This document shows positions 34,772-44,139 of a stretch of 64,000 bases of DNA, one piece after another (the first letter of the stretch is position 1; each line of letters opens with the position of its first letter). The notes under the pieces were generated by a model. The model made no database searches. It worked only from the letters and a program-made list of their open reading frames with translations, and was not told where the DNA came from. The translations under genes were made by a program, and so were the position numbers. The stretch is from Acidobacteriaceae bacterium (lineage in GTDB: Bacteria > Acidobacteriota > Terriglobia > Terriglobales > Acidobacteriaceae): contig JANXYB010000078.1 of assembly GCA_025350325.1 (NCBI GenBank), positions 50,113 to 114,112 of the forward strand, read 5' to 3'.

Positions 34772-36169
34772 ATGGCGCAAACTGCATCCGCTCCCGATTT
34801 GACTGGCATCGATCTCGAATCCCTGACTGCTGACGTGGTCAAGCTCGCAATGAAGGCAGGCGCAAGCGATGCTGAGGCCGTGGCGCGCGAAGGCGACGAG
34901 TTCAGCGTCAACGTACGCATGGGCGAGGTTGAAACTCTGAAGGAATCGGGCTCGCGCGCTCTCGGTCTCCGGTTATTCCTGGGGCGACGCTCTGCCTCCA
35001 CCTCGACCAGCGACTTGACCCCTGAAGGGATCCGACTGCTGGTTGACGGTGCGCTGGCATTGGCCAAAGTAACTGAGGAAGACGACTTTACCGGTCTGCC
35101 CGATGCCAGCGAGTTCGGGTCAATCGACAGCGACTTGCACCTCTACTACGAAGACGTATATTCGCTCGCCGGGCCTGCGCGGATTGATTTGGCGCGACGC
35201 GCTGAGGCGGCGGCCCTCGAGACCGATCCGCGCATCACTAATTCCGACGGCGGCAGCTTCGACGCGGCAACAGGACGCAAGGTGCTCGCCAACTCCCGGG
35301 GATTTGCGGGCGGCTATCGCAGCAGCTATGCCGGAGTTTCCGCAGCGCCTATCGCCGTCGATGCCAACGGTCACAAGCAGCGCGATGGCTGGTGGACGGG
35401 CGCCCGTCGCCTGTTGGATCTCGAATCGCCCGAGTCGATCGGCAAAGAGGCGGCGCGGCGCACGTTGCGACGATTAGGAGCGCGGCGCGTTCCTACGCAG
35501 TCGGTGCCGATCGTGTTTGCGCCCGAGGTGGCCCGTTCACTCATAGGCTCGATCTTCGAGGCGGCTTCAGGCGACGCGATCTGGCGCAGTGCATCCTTTC
35601 TCGCGGGCAAGCTGGGCGAACAAATCGCCGCTTCAACATTGACAATCATCGACGACCACACCATGCTGCTACCGTCGGGCGTGGGCGGCTTTGGCACCTC
35701 GCCTTTCGACGGTGAAGGACTGCCCTCGCGGCGTACCGTAGTGGTGGAGAATGGCGTGTTGCGCAACTACATGCTGAATACATACACGGCGCGCAAGCTG
35801 GGGATGAAGTCGACCCACAATGGCTCGCGCGGCCTCGCCGGCACGCCCGGGATTGGCTGCGGCAATCTTTATCTGCAGCCTGGTCAGCTCACACCCGATG
35901 ACATCATTGGCGGCGTTTCCGCTGGGCTTTACGTAACCAGCCTGATGGGCTTCGGCGTCAACGTGGTGACGGGCGATTATTCGCAGGGAGCTACCGGGCA
36001 GTGGATCGAAAATGGCCAATTCACCCACGCGGTTGAAGAGGTGACGGTCGCAGGCAACCTTGCCGAAATGCTCAATAACGTGACGGCGATCGGCAACGAC
36101 CTGGTGTTTCGCGGATCGGTAGCATCGCCCACGCTGCGTATCGACGGCATGACCATCGCGGGTGCTTGA
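34772..36169 (+). CDS. pmbA: TldE/PmbA protease subunit
   Basis: A 465-residue TldD/PmbA-family protein without the HExxxH zinc site, as expected for the TldE half. The N-terminus AMKAGASDAEAVAREGDEFSVNVRMGEVE and the C-terminal half (DDHTMLLPSGVGGFGTSPFDGEG, then GTPGIGCGNLYLQPG and SLMGFGVNVVTGDYSQGA) match PmbA. Together with TldD it encloses a proteolytic chamber. The next gene begins 12 bp later. Confidence 0.94.
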   Translation: MAQTASAPDLTGIDLESLTADVVKLAMKAGASDAEAVAREGDEFSVNVRMGEVETLKESGSRALGLRLFLGRRSASTSTSDLTPEGIRLLVDGALALAKVTEEDDFTGLPDASEFGSIDSDLHLYYEDVYSLAGPARIDLARRAEAAALETDPRITNSDGGSFDAATGRKVLANSRGFAGGYRSSYAGVSAAPIAVDANGHKQRDGWWTGARRLLDLESPESIGKEAARRTLRRLGARRVPTQSVPIVFAPEVARSLIGSIFEAASGDAIWRSASFLAGKLGEQIAASTLTIIDDHTMLLPSGVGGFGTSPFDGEGLPSRRTVVVENGVLRNYMLNTYTARKLGMKSTHNGSRGLAGTPGIGCGNLYLQPGQLTPDDIIGGVSAGLYVTSLMGFGVNVVTGDYSQGATGQWIENGQFTHAVEEVTVAGNLAEMLNNVTAIGNDLVFRGSVASPTLRIDGMTIAGA

Positions 36170-36181
36170 GTAGGAGTGGTT

Positions 36182-37510
36182 GTGCCTATAGACTTGCAAA
36201 GCCTTCCATTCGATCCAGCCGATGCCAAAGCGGCGCTGGCGCAGTTGCCGGCTAAACCAGCTGTCTTTGCCCTGTACGGAGCGGAAGCGCGCGACGAGCC
36301 CTACATCGGCCGCACACCCAACCTGCAAGCCCGGCTCGAACGCCTGCTGCAACCCTCTCCCCGCCATCCGCGCCGCCTCCAGTTGGCAGGCCGCGTGCGA
36401 CGCATTGCCTGGCGCCTGACCGGTTCAGACTTTGAATCGCTCCTAGCCCAGTTCTCTCTCCTTGAACGAATCTACGGCCCCAGGGCTCTCGAGCGCATGC
36501 ACCTGCGCAGTCCCGCGTTTGTGCGCTTTCTCGGCGGCAATCCCTACCCACGCATCACCGTGACGCATCGCCCCAGCCTTCGCGAAGCCGACTGGAGCTA
36601 CGGGCCTTTCCCGTCGCGGACTGCGGCCGAACGATTTGGCGAAGAGGCTCTAAAGCTGTTTCTGCTTCGCCGCTGCACTGAAGATCTCGCCCCTGATCCC
36701 AGCCATCCAGGCTGCATTTATTCCGAAATGAAAATGTGCCTCGCCCCCTGCTACAAGGGCTGCAGCGATGAACGCTATGCCGAAGAGGCAGCAGCGGTCC
36801 AAAGCTTCCTGGCGACGCGCGGTGAAAGTCGACTCGTGGTCTTGCGTGCCGAACGAGACCAGGCTTCCGCCAATCTCGAATTCGAATCTGCCGCCGCGCT
36901 GCACGCGCAGGTGCAGCGCGCCGAGAGCGTTCACGCCCTGGCGTCGGAACTGGTGCGGCCACTGAGCCAATTGCGCGCGGTCATTCTGCAGGCTGCCGCC
37001 AACATCGAGGAGGTAGCCGTCTTTGTTTTTGAAAACGGCATGCTGCGCGGGCCGGTTCCCTTCTCAACGTTGGGAATGCGGATTCAGAATGAGCAGTCGG
37101 GCTCGAGTTCCCTCTTCGCCCACCCGATGGCTCTTGAACCAATTCTAGAAGTGCCGATCGCTGCGGCCGCAGGCCCTGAGGCGCAGATTCCTGAAGCCCA
37201 AATCCCAGTTTCCGAACCGGCAGACGCCGCAACGGGCCCAGCCCCCGCTACCGCCGCCAAGCCCGCTCGCAGAGTGCTCGAAGCCCGCATGGAAGCAGCC
37301 CTGGCCGCCCTTGCAACCGACCAGGCACCGAACGCGACCGTTCGCCAGGCGCACCTGGCTCTGCTCAAGCGCTGGTACTACCGCCCCGAAGGGCGACGCA
37401 GCGGGGAAATCTTCTTCCCCGACGCCGAGGGCCGTTGGCCTGTCAAAGCGATGCTGCGGGGTGTAGGGCGCGTGGCGGGCAAGATGCTCGCAGCGGCGGA
37501 TCACCAGTAG
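36182..37510 (+). CDS. UvrC-like protein lacking the C-terminal nuclease domain
   Basis: About 442 residues. AGGAG at 36172 points to GTG 36182 as start. The first 90 residues are GIY-YIG-like (AVFALYG...EPYIGRTPNLQARL). A UvrC cysteine segment follows (CIYSEMKMCLAPCYKGC) and then a UVR motif (ERDQASANLEFESAAALHAQ) for UvrB contact. The RNase H-like endonuclease and the helix-hairpin-helix domain of UvrC are absent; instead there is an Ala/Pro-rich linker at about 330-370 and an unknown tail. It may cut only one side of a lesion, like Cho, or act elsewhere. The active-site residues need checking. Confidence 0.75.
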   Translation: MPIDLQSLPFDPADAKAALAQLPAKPAVFALYGAEARDEPYIGRTPNLQARLERLLQPSPRHPRRLQLAGRVRRIAWRLTGSDFESLLAQFSLLERIYGPRALERMHLRSPAFVRFLGGNPYPRITVTHRPSLREADWSYGPFPSRTAAERFGEEALKLFLLRRCTEDLAPDPSHPGCIYSEMKMCLAPCYKGCSDERYAEEAAAVQSFLATRGESRLVVLRAERDQASANLEFESAAALHAQVQRAESVHALASELVRPLSQLRAVILQAAANIEEVAVFVFENGMLRGPVPFSTLGMRIQNEQSGSSSLFAHPMALEPILEVPIAAAAGPEAQIPEAQIPVSEPADAATGPAPATAAKPARRVLEARMEAALAALATDQAPNATVRQAHLALLKRWYYRPEGRRSGEIFFPDAEGRWPVKAMLRGVGRVAGKMLAAADHQ

Positions 37511-37532
37511 CATAAGGTACTTGAGACAGCAC

Positions 37533-38126
37533 ATGACCAAAGCAGGGCCCATACGATCGTTGCTGGCGTTGGGCAATCGGCTCTCCGTCGGCCGTGCCCG
37601 CGAAGTGGCGACGCTGGTGCGCCAACAACCGCGAAAAATCTTTCAGTTGACCGAATGCCTTTGGGATGAAGATCCCGGGATCGCTAATCGCGCAGCCGAC
37701 GCATTGGAGAAAGCTACATACACGCATCCTGAATTGCTGCGCCCTTGGAAAGGGGCCATCCTCGGCCTGATGGCCGAGGCCACTGAAAACAAGCTGCGCT
37801 GGAACCTTGCCCTCATCGCCCCGAGGCTGGAGTTGACGATCCCTGAAACGAAGCGCGCCGCCGCCCACTTGCGGGCATGGCTCGACGACCGCAGTTCCAT
37901 TGTGAAGACCTGCGCAATGCAAGGGCTCGCGGGTCTCACCGTGCACAATCCCGCGATGTTGCCTGAGGTCCTGGACTTGCTCCGCATTCTCACCCGCAGC
38001 GGCACTCCGGCGATGCGCGCCCGGGGACGCATCTTGCTGCAGGACCTCGAACCTGCGGCCTCGCGGTCGCCCCGCATCCGCAAGTGGCCGATCGCCGGGC
38101 GCGACAAGTTCGCCCCGCGCCCCTAG
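37533..38126 (+). CDS. HEAT-repeat-like helical protein
   Basis: A 197-residue protein of stacked helices resembling HEAT repeats (LTECLWDEDPGIANRAADALEK, KLRWNLALIAPRLELT, SIVKTCAMQGLAGLT). ATG 37533 is used; TTG 37521 is possible. No enzymatic motif is visible. It may be a protein- or nucleic-acid-binding adaptor. It lies between the UvrC-like gene and rpe on one strand. Confidence 0.75.
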   Translation: MTKAGPIRSLLALGNRLSVGRAREVATLVRQQPRKIFQLTECLWDEDPGIANRAADALEKATYTHPELLRPWKGAILGLMAEATENKLRWNLALIAPRLELTIPETKRAAAHLRAWLDDRSSIVKTCAMQGLAGLTVHNPAMLPEVLDLLRILTRSGTPAMRARGRILLQDLEPAASRSPRIRKWPIAGRDKFAPRP

Positions 38127-38176
38127 GTGCATGCGGCTGGTACACTGAGCGGGCCAAAGGAGTCTTTGAAACATCC

Positions 38177-38845
38177 ATGGTTGAGCTACTTCCATCGATA
38201 TTGTCGGCGGATTTTGCGCGGCTGGCCGACGAAGTAGCCGCGGCTGAGCGCGGCGGCGGCACTGCCATCCACGTCGACATCATGGACGGCCACTTCGTGC
38301 CCAACATTACCATCGGCCCGCCGGTCGTCAAAAGCCTGCGCAAAGTTACCAAGCTCCCGCTCGATTGCCACCTCATGATCGAGAATGCTGACGAATTCAT
38401 ACCCGCTTTTGCCGACGCGGGCGCCAACTGGGTCAGCGTGCACTACGAGGCCTGCCGCCACCTGCACAGGTCACTGGAGCTCATCGCACACCATGGCATG
38501 CAACCTGGGGTGGTGATCAACCCCGCGACCCGGGTCAATCTGCTCGTCGACATTCTGCCCATGGTGCACCATGTTCTGATCATGAGCGTCAATCCAGGCT
38601 TTGGCGGACAGAGTTTTATCCCCTTTGCGCTGGACAAAATTCGCCACCTTGCCGAATTGCGCCGCGAGATGGGGCTTGCATTTAGAATTGAGGTAGACGG
38701 CGGGGTGGCTCACGACACGGTCGCTCAAGTCGTCAAAGCAGGAGCAGACCTGCTGGTAGCCGGGAATGCGGTTTTTGGCGGTGGCCAGCCGGAGCAGGAT
38801 GCACGTGCTCTTTTAAAAGCGGCTCGAGACGCCGCCGGCGAGTAA
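38177..38845 (+). CDS. rpe: ribulose-phosphate 3-epimerase
   Basis: A 222-residue TIM-barrel enzyme that interconverts ribulose 5-phosphate and xylulose 5-phosphate. LPSILSADFARLADEV, HVDIMDGHFVPNITIGP with metal ligands His and Asp, LDCHLMI, MSVNPGFGGQSF and EVDGGVAHDT are all present. ATG 38177 matches the family N-terminus; an AAAGGAG lies 13 nt upstream. The longer frame from 38084 runs inside the previous gene and is not real. Confidence 0.96.
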   Translation: MVELLPSILSADFARLADEVAAAERGGGTAIHVDIMDGHFVPNITIGPPVVKSLRKVTKLPLDCHLMIENADEFIPAFADAGANWVSVHYEACRHLHRSLELIAHHGMQPGVVINPATRVNLLVDILPMVHHVLIMSVNPGFGGQSFIPFALDKIRHLAELRREMGLAFRIEVDGGVAHDTVAQVVKAGADLLVAGNAVFGGGQPEQDARALLKAARDAAGE

Positions 38846-38910
38846 GACTCTCAAGAATCTGTAAGACGAGGCGAATGCCCCTGACAGGGTCATCGCCGCA
38901 ATGAGGTGGT

Positions 38911-40398
38911 ATGAATCGGTTGCAAAAAAGTCTGACCGCGATCGCGCTGGCGGTATTCGTGTTGTCTGGCGGCTCGGCCTACGCCAAAGAGAAGAAGCCG
39001 AAGCACAAAAAGAATGTGGATTTGAGCGCCAACCCCCTGGCCAACGTGGCCTCGAAGCAGCCCGACAAGGCACTGTTTGACAAGGCTATGGTCGCGCTCA
39101 AGAAGGGCCGGTTTGACGTGGCCCGGCTTGACCTGCAGACCATGCTCAATACCTATCCCGACTCCGAATACCGCATGCGAGCGAAGCTGGCGGTCGGCGA
39201 TACCTGGTTCAAAGAGGGCGGCGCTGCTGCACTGACCCAGGCCGAGGCTGAATACAAAGACTTCATCACCTTCTTCCCCCAGGCCCCTGAAGCGGCCGAG
39301 GCGCAGATGAAGGTGGGCGACATTTACTACCAGCAGATGGAGAAGCCTGACCGGGACTTTAACAATGCACAGAATGCGGAGAAGGAATATCGGACCATGC
39401 TCAACATGTTCCCTGATTCGCCGCTGATTCCGCGTGCCAAGCAGAAGCTGCGCGACGTGCAGGAGGTTTTAGGCGAGCGTGAAACGCAGATCGGTTTGTA
39501 CTATGCAAGCCGGGAAAATTTCTCCGCGTCGATTGCTCGTCTTGAAACCGTCATCGACACCTATCCGCTTTATTCCAAGAGCGATCAGGCCCTCCTGGCC
39601 ATCGGCGATTCGTATGCCGGCGAGGCGCACATGGTGCAGCTTTCGGTCGGTCTTCCTGGCGCAGTCCGCGAACGCATGCACTCGTTTTACGAGGATCGCG
39701 CAGCCGCCGCTTACTCTAAGTTGATCAGCCGCTATCCCATGGCAACGCACGTCGAGGAGGCGCGTGACCGCCTGGTGGCGATGAACCGCCCCGTTCCTGA
39801 GCCAACCCAGGCCGCGATTGCCGAGAACGACGCAGAGGAACGCAGCCGCCAGCCCATTCGGTTCATCGACCGGTCGATGGGCATGGTAAAACATGGTCCT
39901 ACCGTGGTTGAGGCAGTCCACGTGGGCGAGCCGTCGCTTAACGATCCGAAGCGTACCCTGGCGCCTGAAATCACCAAGCAGAACATCGCGCTCTATAACG
40001 ATGCCGTGTTAGCAGGTAAACCGCCTGCGGACGCCGCCGTTACACCCACCGGACCTAACGAGCCGCCGCGCAGCGATCAGCCCTCTACGGCCCCCCTGCA
40101 ACTTACCGCTCCCGAAGGTGGCACCGGCGTCGGCGTAACGATTGTGAACGCGCCCTCGGGCACGCCGCCAGCCGATCCCAACGCACTGGTGAAGCCCGTC
40201 GGCCCCGCGAACACCGAACTTCCAGCCGCTGAAAAGCCAGCCGAAGCTCCCGACCAGGTCAACGACATCAAGCCCGGTTCGACGCCCCCAGCGACGGCGA
40301 CCGACGCCAAAACCAAGAAGCCCAAGGCAGACTTGAACGACGAATCTTCAAGCAAGAAGAAAAAGAAGAAAGGCCTGTCGAAGCTGAAACCGTTCTGA
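38911..40398 (+). CDS. BamD-like outer-membrane assembly / TPR protein
   Basis: A 495-residue exported protein. Signal peptide to about residue 25, then four to five TPR-like repeats of the YfiO/BamD kind (ALFDKAMVALKKGRFDVARL, then FFPQAPEAAEAQMKVGDIYYQQM). No lipobox cysteine is seen, unlike classical BamD. The C-terminal 170 residues are Pro/Ala-rich and disordered, ending in a run of lysines. It may take the BamD role in barrel insertion. A strong terminator follows. Confidence 0.8.
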   Translation: MNRLQKSLTAIALAVFVLSGGSAYAKEKKPKHKKNVDLSANPLANVASKQPDKALFDKAMVALKKGRFDVARLDLQTMLNTYPDSEYRMRAKLAVGDTWFKEGGAAALTQAEAEYKDFITFFPQAPEAAEAQMKVGDIYYQQMEKPDRDFNNAQNAEKEYRTMLNMFPDSPLIPRAKQKLRDVQEVLGERETQIGLYYASRENFSASIARLETVIDTYPLYSKSDQALLAIGDSYAGEAHMVQLSVGLPGAVRERMHSFYEDRAAAAYSKLISRYPMATHVEEARDRLVAMNRPVPEPTQAAIAENDAEERSRQPIRFIDRSMGMVKHGPTVVEAVHVGEPSLNDPKRTLAPEITKQNIALYNDAVLAGKPPADAAVTPTGPNEPPRSDQPSTAPLQLTAPEGGTGVGVTIVNAPSGTPPADPNALVKPVGPANTELPAAEKPAEAPDQVNDIKPGSTPPATATDAKTKKPKADLNDESSSKKKKKKGLSKLKPF

Positions 40399-40416
40399 GT
40401 CCTTCAACTTCGCAAG

Positions 40417-40452
40417 CAAAAGCCGCAGCCTCTTATGACTGCGGCTTTTGCT
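40417..40452 (+). terminator. intrinsic terminator after the BamD-like gene
   Basis: Perfect 12-bp inverted repeat CAAAAGCCGCAG/CTGCGGCTTTTG around a 10-nt loop. The A-rich and T-rich ends mean it could also work for the opposite strand. Confidence 0.88.
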
Positions 40453-40581
40453 TTGGCCAGCTCGTGGCGCAAGTGGTTTTCGGGCTGCCTGCATCTGCTA
40501 GAGTGAGGATTGTCCCCTCGCTAGCATCCTCTTCACCATCGGGTTCAGCGCAGACCTCGGGGGCTCGTTCAAAAAACTCCC

Positions 40582-43365
40582 ATGCCCCACGACTTGCCTA
40601 AAGCGTACGACCCCACCGCCATCGAAGATCACTGGGCCGAATACTGGGTGCGCGAGAAGCTCTTTGCACAGCCCGCTCCGCCAGCCAACGCGGAACCATC
40701 ATACCCCTCAAAACCCACGGCTTTCACGGTCCTGCTGCCTCCTCCTAACGTGACCGGCAATCTGCACATGGGCCACATGTTCGAGCACACCGAGAGTGAC
40801 ATCCTGGTGCGCTGGCGGCGCATGTGCGGCAGCCCGGTGCTTTGGGTTCCAGGCACCGATCATGCCGGCATCGCCACGCAGATGCTGGTTGAGCGGCAGA
40901 TCACCAGCGAAGGCACCTCGCGCAAGCAGATGGGCCGCGAAGCCTTTGTCAAGCGCGTGTGGGAATGGCGTCAGCACTATGGCGGCGCAATCCTTGGCCA
41001 GATGAAAAGGCTCGGCGCCTCGGTCGATTGGCAGCGCGAATACTTCACTATGGATGAGCGCCTCTCGGTCGCAGTGCGCGAGGCCTTCGTTCGCCTTTAC
41101 GACCAGGGGCTTATCTATCGCGGCGCATACATTGTGAACTGGTGTCCCCGCTGCCAGACCGCAATCAGCGACCTTGAGGTCGTCCACGAGGAGCAGACGG
41201 GCCACCTGTGGGAGATTCGCTATCCCGTCCTCGACGGCGCCGGCAAAGACACCGGCGAGTTTCTCACCGTTGCCACCACGCGGCCTGAGACCATGCTGGG
41301 CGATGTGGCCGTGGCGGTACACCCCGAAGACGAACGCTACCTGCATCTGCACGGAAAAAACCTGCGCTTGCCGCTGGTCGGCCGAGAAATTCCCATCATT
41401 CTCGACGAGTGGGTCAGCCGCGACTTTGGCACCGGCGCTGTGAAGGTGACGCCCGCCCACGACCCTAACGATTTCGCTCTCGGGCAGCGTCACAATCTGC
41501 CCTCGATCAACGTGATGGACGAGACAGCGCACATCAACGCCGACGGTGGCGCTTATGCAGGACTCGACCGCTTTGAGGCCCGCAACAACATCGTCGCCGA
41601 CCTTGAAGCACAGGGCCTGCTTGCCGGCATAAAGGACCACACAAACAACATTGGGCACTGCGACCGCTGCAAGACCGTCGTTGAACCGCGCCTGTCGCTG
41701 CAGTGGTTCGTCAAGATCCAGCCTCTCGCAGATCGCGCCATTGACGCCGTCGAGAAAGGCTACATCCGCATCTCGCCGGAGCAGTATTCAAAAACCTACT
41801 TCGAGTGGATGCGCAATATCCGAGACTGGTGTATCTCGCGGCAATTGTGGTGGGGGCATCGCATTCCCGCATGGCATTGCAGGGCGTGCCACAAGATTAC
41901 CGTCGCGCGCGAAGATCCCGCGGCGTGCGCGCACTGCGGGTCAACACAGATCACACAGGAAACCGACGTGCTCGACACGTGGTTCTCTTCAGGATTGCTG
42001 CCGGTTTCAATTTTTGGCTGGCCGCGCGTTACCGACCAAAACCGGGGCGACTTCGACGCTTTCTATCCCACCAGCCTGTTGATCAATGGATTCGACATCC
42101 TTTTCTTCTGGGTGGCGCGCATGATCATGCTGGGCTGCTGGTTCGCGGGCGACGTTCCCATGCCAGATGGATCACCGCGCACGCTGAAGGATGCTGTGCC
42201 CTTCCGCGAGGTGTACATTCACGCGCTGGTTCGCGACGCCAACCGCGAGAAGATGTCGAAAACCAAAGGCAACGTCGTCGATCCCATCGAGATCGTGAAG
42301 CAGTACGGTACCGATGCGGTGCGGTTCACGCTGGCGTCGATGGCCTCGCCTGGCACTGACATTGCCTTCAACGTCGCGCGGACTGAGGGCTATCGCGCCT
42401 TCGCTAACAAGATATGGAATGCTGCGCGCTTCCTCTTCATGAATGTCGATCGTGCGGCGGAAATTGGTATCACCGTCGACCCAGCCGCGCTCGGTTCGAT
42501 GCCGGCTGCCGAAGCCAACGCTCCGCTCGAATCGCGATGGATTGTGGCGGAACTCCATTCCACTACGGCTAAGGTCAACCAGTCGCTCGAAAATTATCGC
42601 TTCGACGAAGCCGCGAATACGATCTACCAATTCTTCTGGGGCAGCTTCTGCGACTGGTATTTAGAGATCGTAAAGCTCAGCCTCGACTTCAGCGAGAGTG
42701 CGGATAAGGCAGGAATCAAATCAGCACTCGGCACGCTGGTCAACGTGTTCGAGGCGTCGTTGCGCCTGCTCTCGCCCTTGATGCCGTTCATCACCGAAGA
42801 GATCTGGCAAGCGCTCTACGACGGTCATCCACCCGTAAAGTCGATCGCCCTCACGCGCTACCCACAGGCTGGCGACAACCCCCTATACGCCGAGGCGCAG
42901 CGTCTGATGAGAGTCGTACAAAGTCTCATCGTGGAGGTTCGCGCTTTGCGCAAGGAGTCCGGCGTCGAAGAGAAAGCGCGCGTGCCAATTGAGGTGCGCA
43001 TTTCCACCGATTTGCAGGCGACGGTTCGCGACAACGCCGCCATCGTGGAACGGTTAGGGCGGGTCAGTGAAGTGCGGTTTGTACAGCAGATTACTGCCGG
43101 CCTGCCGAGCCATTCGACGGCTGATTTCGATGTGGCTGTTATCTATGAGCGCACCATCGATGTTGTCGCCGAGCGTGAACGATTGACAAAGGACATCGCG
43201 AGGTACGAGAAAGGGCTAGTGTCCGCGGATCGGCAATTAGGCAACGACGGATTTCTTGCGAAAGCGCCGGCGCACGTGGTCGAAGGGCTCAAGAAACAGC
43301 AAGCTGAAACCCAGTCGTTGCTTGACAAGGCTCTTGCCGCTTTGAACGCCCTTCCCCCTGCGTAA
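40582..43365 (+). CDS. valS: valyl-tRNA synthetase
   Basis: A 927-residue class I aminoacyl-tRNA synthetase. The HIGH motif appears as HMGH in PPPNVTGNLHMGHMF, the editing domain contains TTRPETMLGDVAVAVHPED, and KMSKTKGN lies at about residue 557. FDILFFWVARM and the C-terminal coiled-coil arm (last 70 residues) are as in ValS. It charges tRNA-Val. It opens a long plus-strand operon that ends with comEC. Confidence 0.98.
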   Translation: MPHDLPKAYDPTAIEDHWAEYWVREKLFAQPAPPANAEPSYPSKPTAFTVLLPPPNVTGNLHMGHMFEHTESDILVRWRRMCGSPVLWVPGTDHAGIATQMLVERQITSEGTSRKQMGREAFVKRVWEWRQHYGGAILGQMKRLGASVDWQREYFTMDERLSVAVREAFVRLYDQGLIYRGAYIVNWCPRCQTAISDLEVVHEEQTGHLWEIRYPVLDGAGKDTGEFLTVATTRPETMLGDVAVAVHPEDERYLHLHGKNLRLPLVGREIPIILDEWVSRDFGTGAVKVTPAHDPNDFALGQRHNLPSINVMDETAHINADGGAYAGLDRFEARNNIVADLEAQGLLAGIKDHTNNIGHCDRCKTVVEPRLSLQWFVKIQPLADRAIDAVEKGYIRISPEQYSKTYFEWMRNIRDWCISRQLWWGHRIPAWHCRACHKITVAREDPAACAHCGSTQITQETDVLDTWFSSGLLPVSIFGWPRVTDQNRGDFDAFYPTSLLINGFDILFFWVARMIMLGCWFAGDVPMPDGSPRTLKDAVPFREVYIHALVRDANREKMSKTKGNVVDPIEIVKQYGTDAVRFTLASMASPGTDIAFNVARTEGYRAFANKIWNAARFLFMNVDRAAEIGITVDPAALGSMPAAEANAPLESRWIVAELHSTTAKVNQSLENYRFDEAANTIYQFFWGSFCDWYLEIVKLSLDFSESADKAGIKSALGTLVNVFEASLRLLSPLMPFITEEIWQALYDGHPPVKSIALTRYPQAGDNPLYAEAQRLMRVVQSLIVEVRALRKESGVEEKARVPIEVRISTDLQATVRDNAAIVERLGRVSEVRFVQQITAGLPSHSTADFDVAVIYERTIDVVAERERLTKDIARYEKGLVSADRQLGNDGFLAKAPAHVVEGLKKQQAETQSLLDKALAALNALPPA

Positions 43366-43371
43366 AAGGAA

Positions 43372-44121
43372 ATGCCTTGTGCCTGTAAAAAATGCCTGCA
43401 GCACGCGTGGACTCTTGGTCTCCCGTCCAAGCCCCCATCGAAGACCGCTATTCGCAAGGCGTTCAAGGCTGCGGCGAAACTTTGGCATCCCGATCGATTT
43501 GAGAACGAACCGATCAAACGCGCAGAAGCAGAAGAGCGTTTCAAAAAGATTCAAGTTGCGTACAGGGAACTCTGGGAGCATAGCGAAAACCCTGAACTGT
43601 CGCCCGCTGACACACCGTTCGCGCGAGCGAGTGTCAAGGCAGCCGCGCCAATCATTGAAGAAGATTTGTCCGTCATGTCCTTCGGGGGCGCACCAGGTTG
43701 TTTTGCTCCACCGTATCTTCCTGCGCGCGCAGCAGAAATTATCATTGCTCACCTCGAAACCAAAGAAAGAGTGCTCGGTATCGTGGACTTGTCGGGTGCC
43801 GGATTGCGGACACGAACATTTGCTCAGTACATTCTTTTTACCAGCAACAGAATTTTCGTTCGCAATCACCTCAGCATCGTCTCGCTGCTCTGGTATACGG
43901 ATCTGGGCGAAATCAATCTGGTGGACCTCGGGAAGCAAGCAAAGCCCAGTGTCTGGCAAAGAACAGTCGCAAGGCTCAATGGAGCAAGGCAGAGACTTTC
44001 CCTTCAGATCTATCGGGCAAACGGAACGCCCTTTTTCTCAATTACCGATCAGGCGGATGACAACGTGAAGAAAGTCATCTATAACTTTCTTCTACAAAAG
44101 AAGGCTCAGACCTTTTCTTAA
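43372..44121 (+). CDS. J-domain protein of unknown role
   Basis: A 249-residue protein. The N-terminus carries CACKKC, a possible small metal site, followed by a J-domain core AIRKAFKAAAKLWHPDRFEN with the HPD motif, which would stimulate an Hsp70 ATPase. The rest (about 90-249) is a mixed alpha/beta domain with a PH-like strand pattern (YILFTSNRIFVRNHLSIVSLLW) and has no named family that I can assign. It begins 6 bp after valS. Confidence 0.75.
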   Translation: MPCACKKCLQHAWTLGLPSKPPSKTAIRKAFKAAAKLWHPDRFENEPIKRAEAEERFKKIQVAYRELWEHSENPELSPADTPFARASVKAAAPIIEEDLSVMSFGGAPGCFAPPYLPARAAEIIIAHLETKERVLGIVDLSGAGLRTRTFAQYILFTSNRIFVRNHLSIVSLLWYTDLGEINLVDLGKQAKPSVWQRTVARLNGARQRLSLQIYRANGTPFFSITDQADDNVKKVIYNFLLQKKAQTFS

Positions 44122-44139
44122 AACGTCGAAAGAAGAAGC

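Noticed and set aside
40708..41658. 316-codon minus-strand ORF
   Set aside because: Antisense to valS, with no motif and no ribosome site.
43379..44068. 229-codon plus-strand ORF in another frame of the J-domain gene
   Set aside because: The HPD-containing frame has sensible composition; this one is Ser/Arg-rich without domains.
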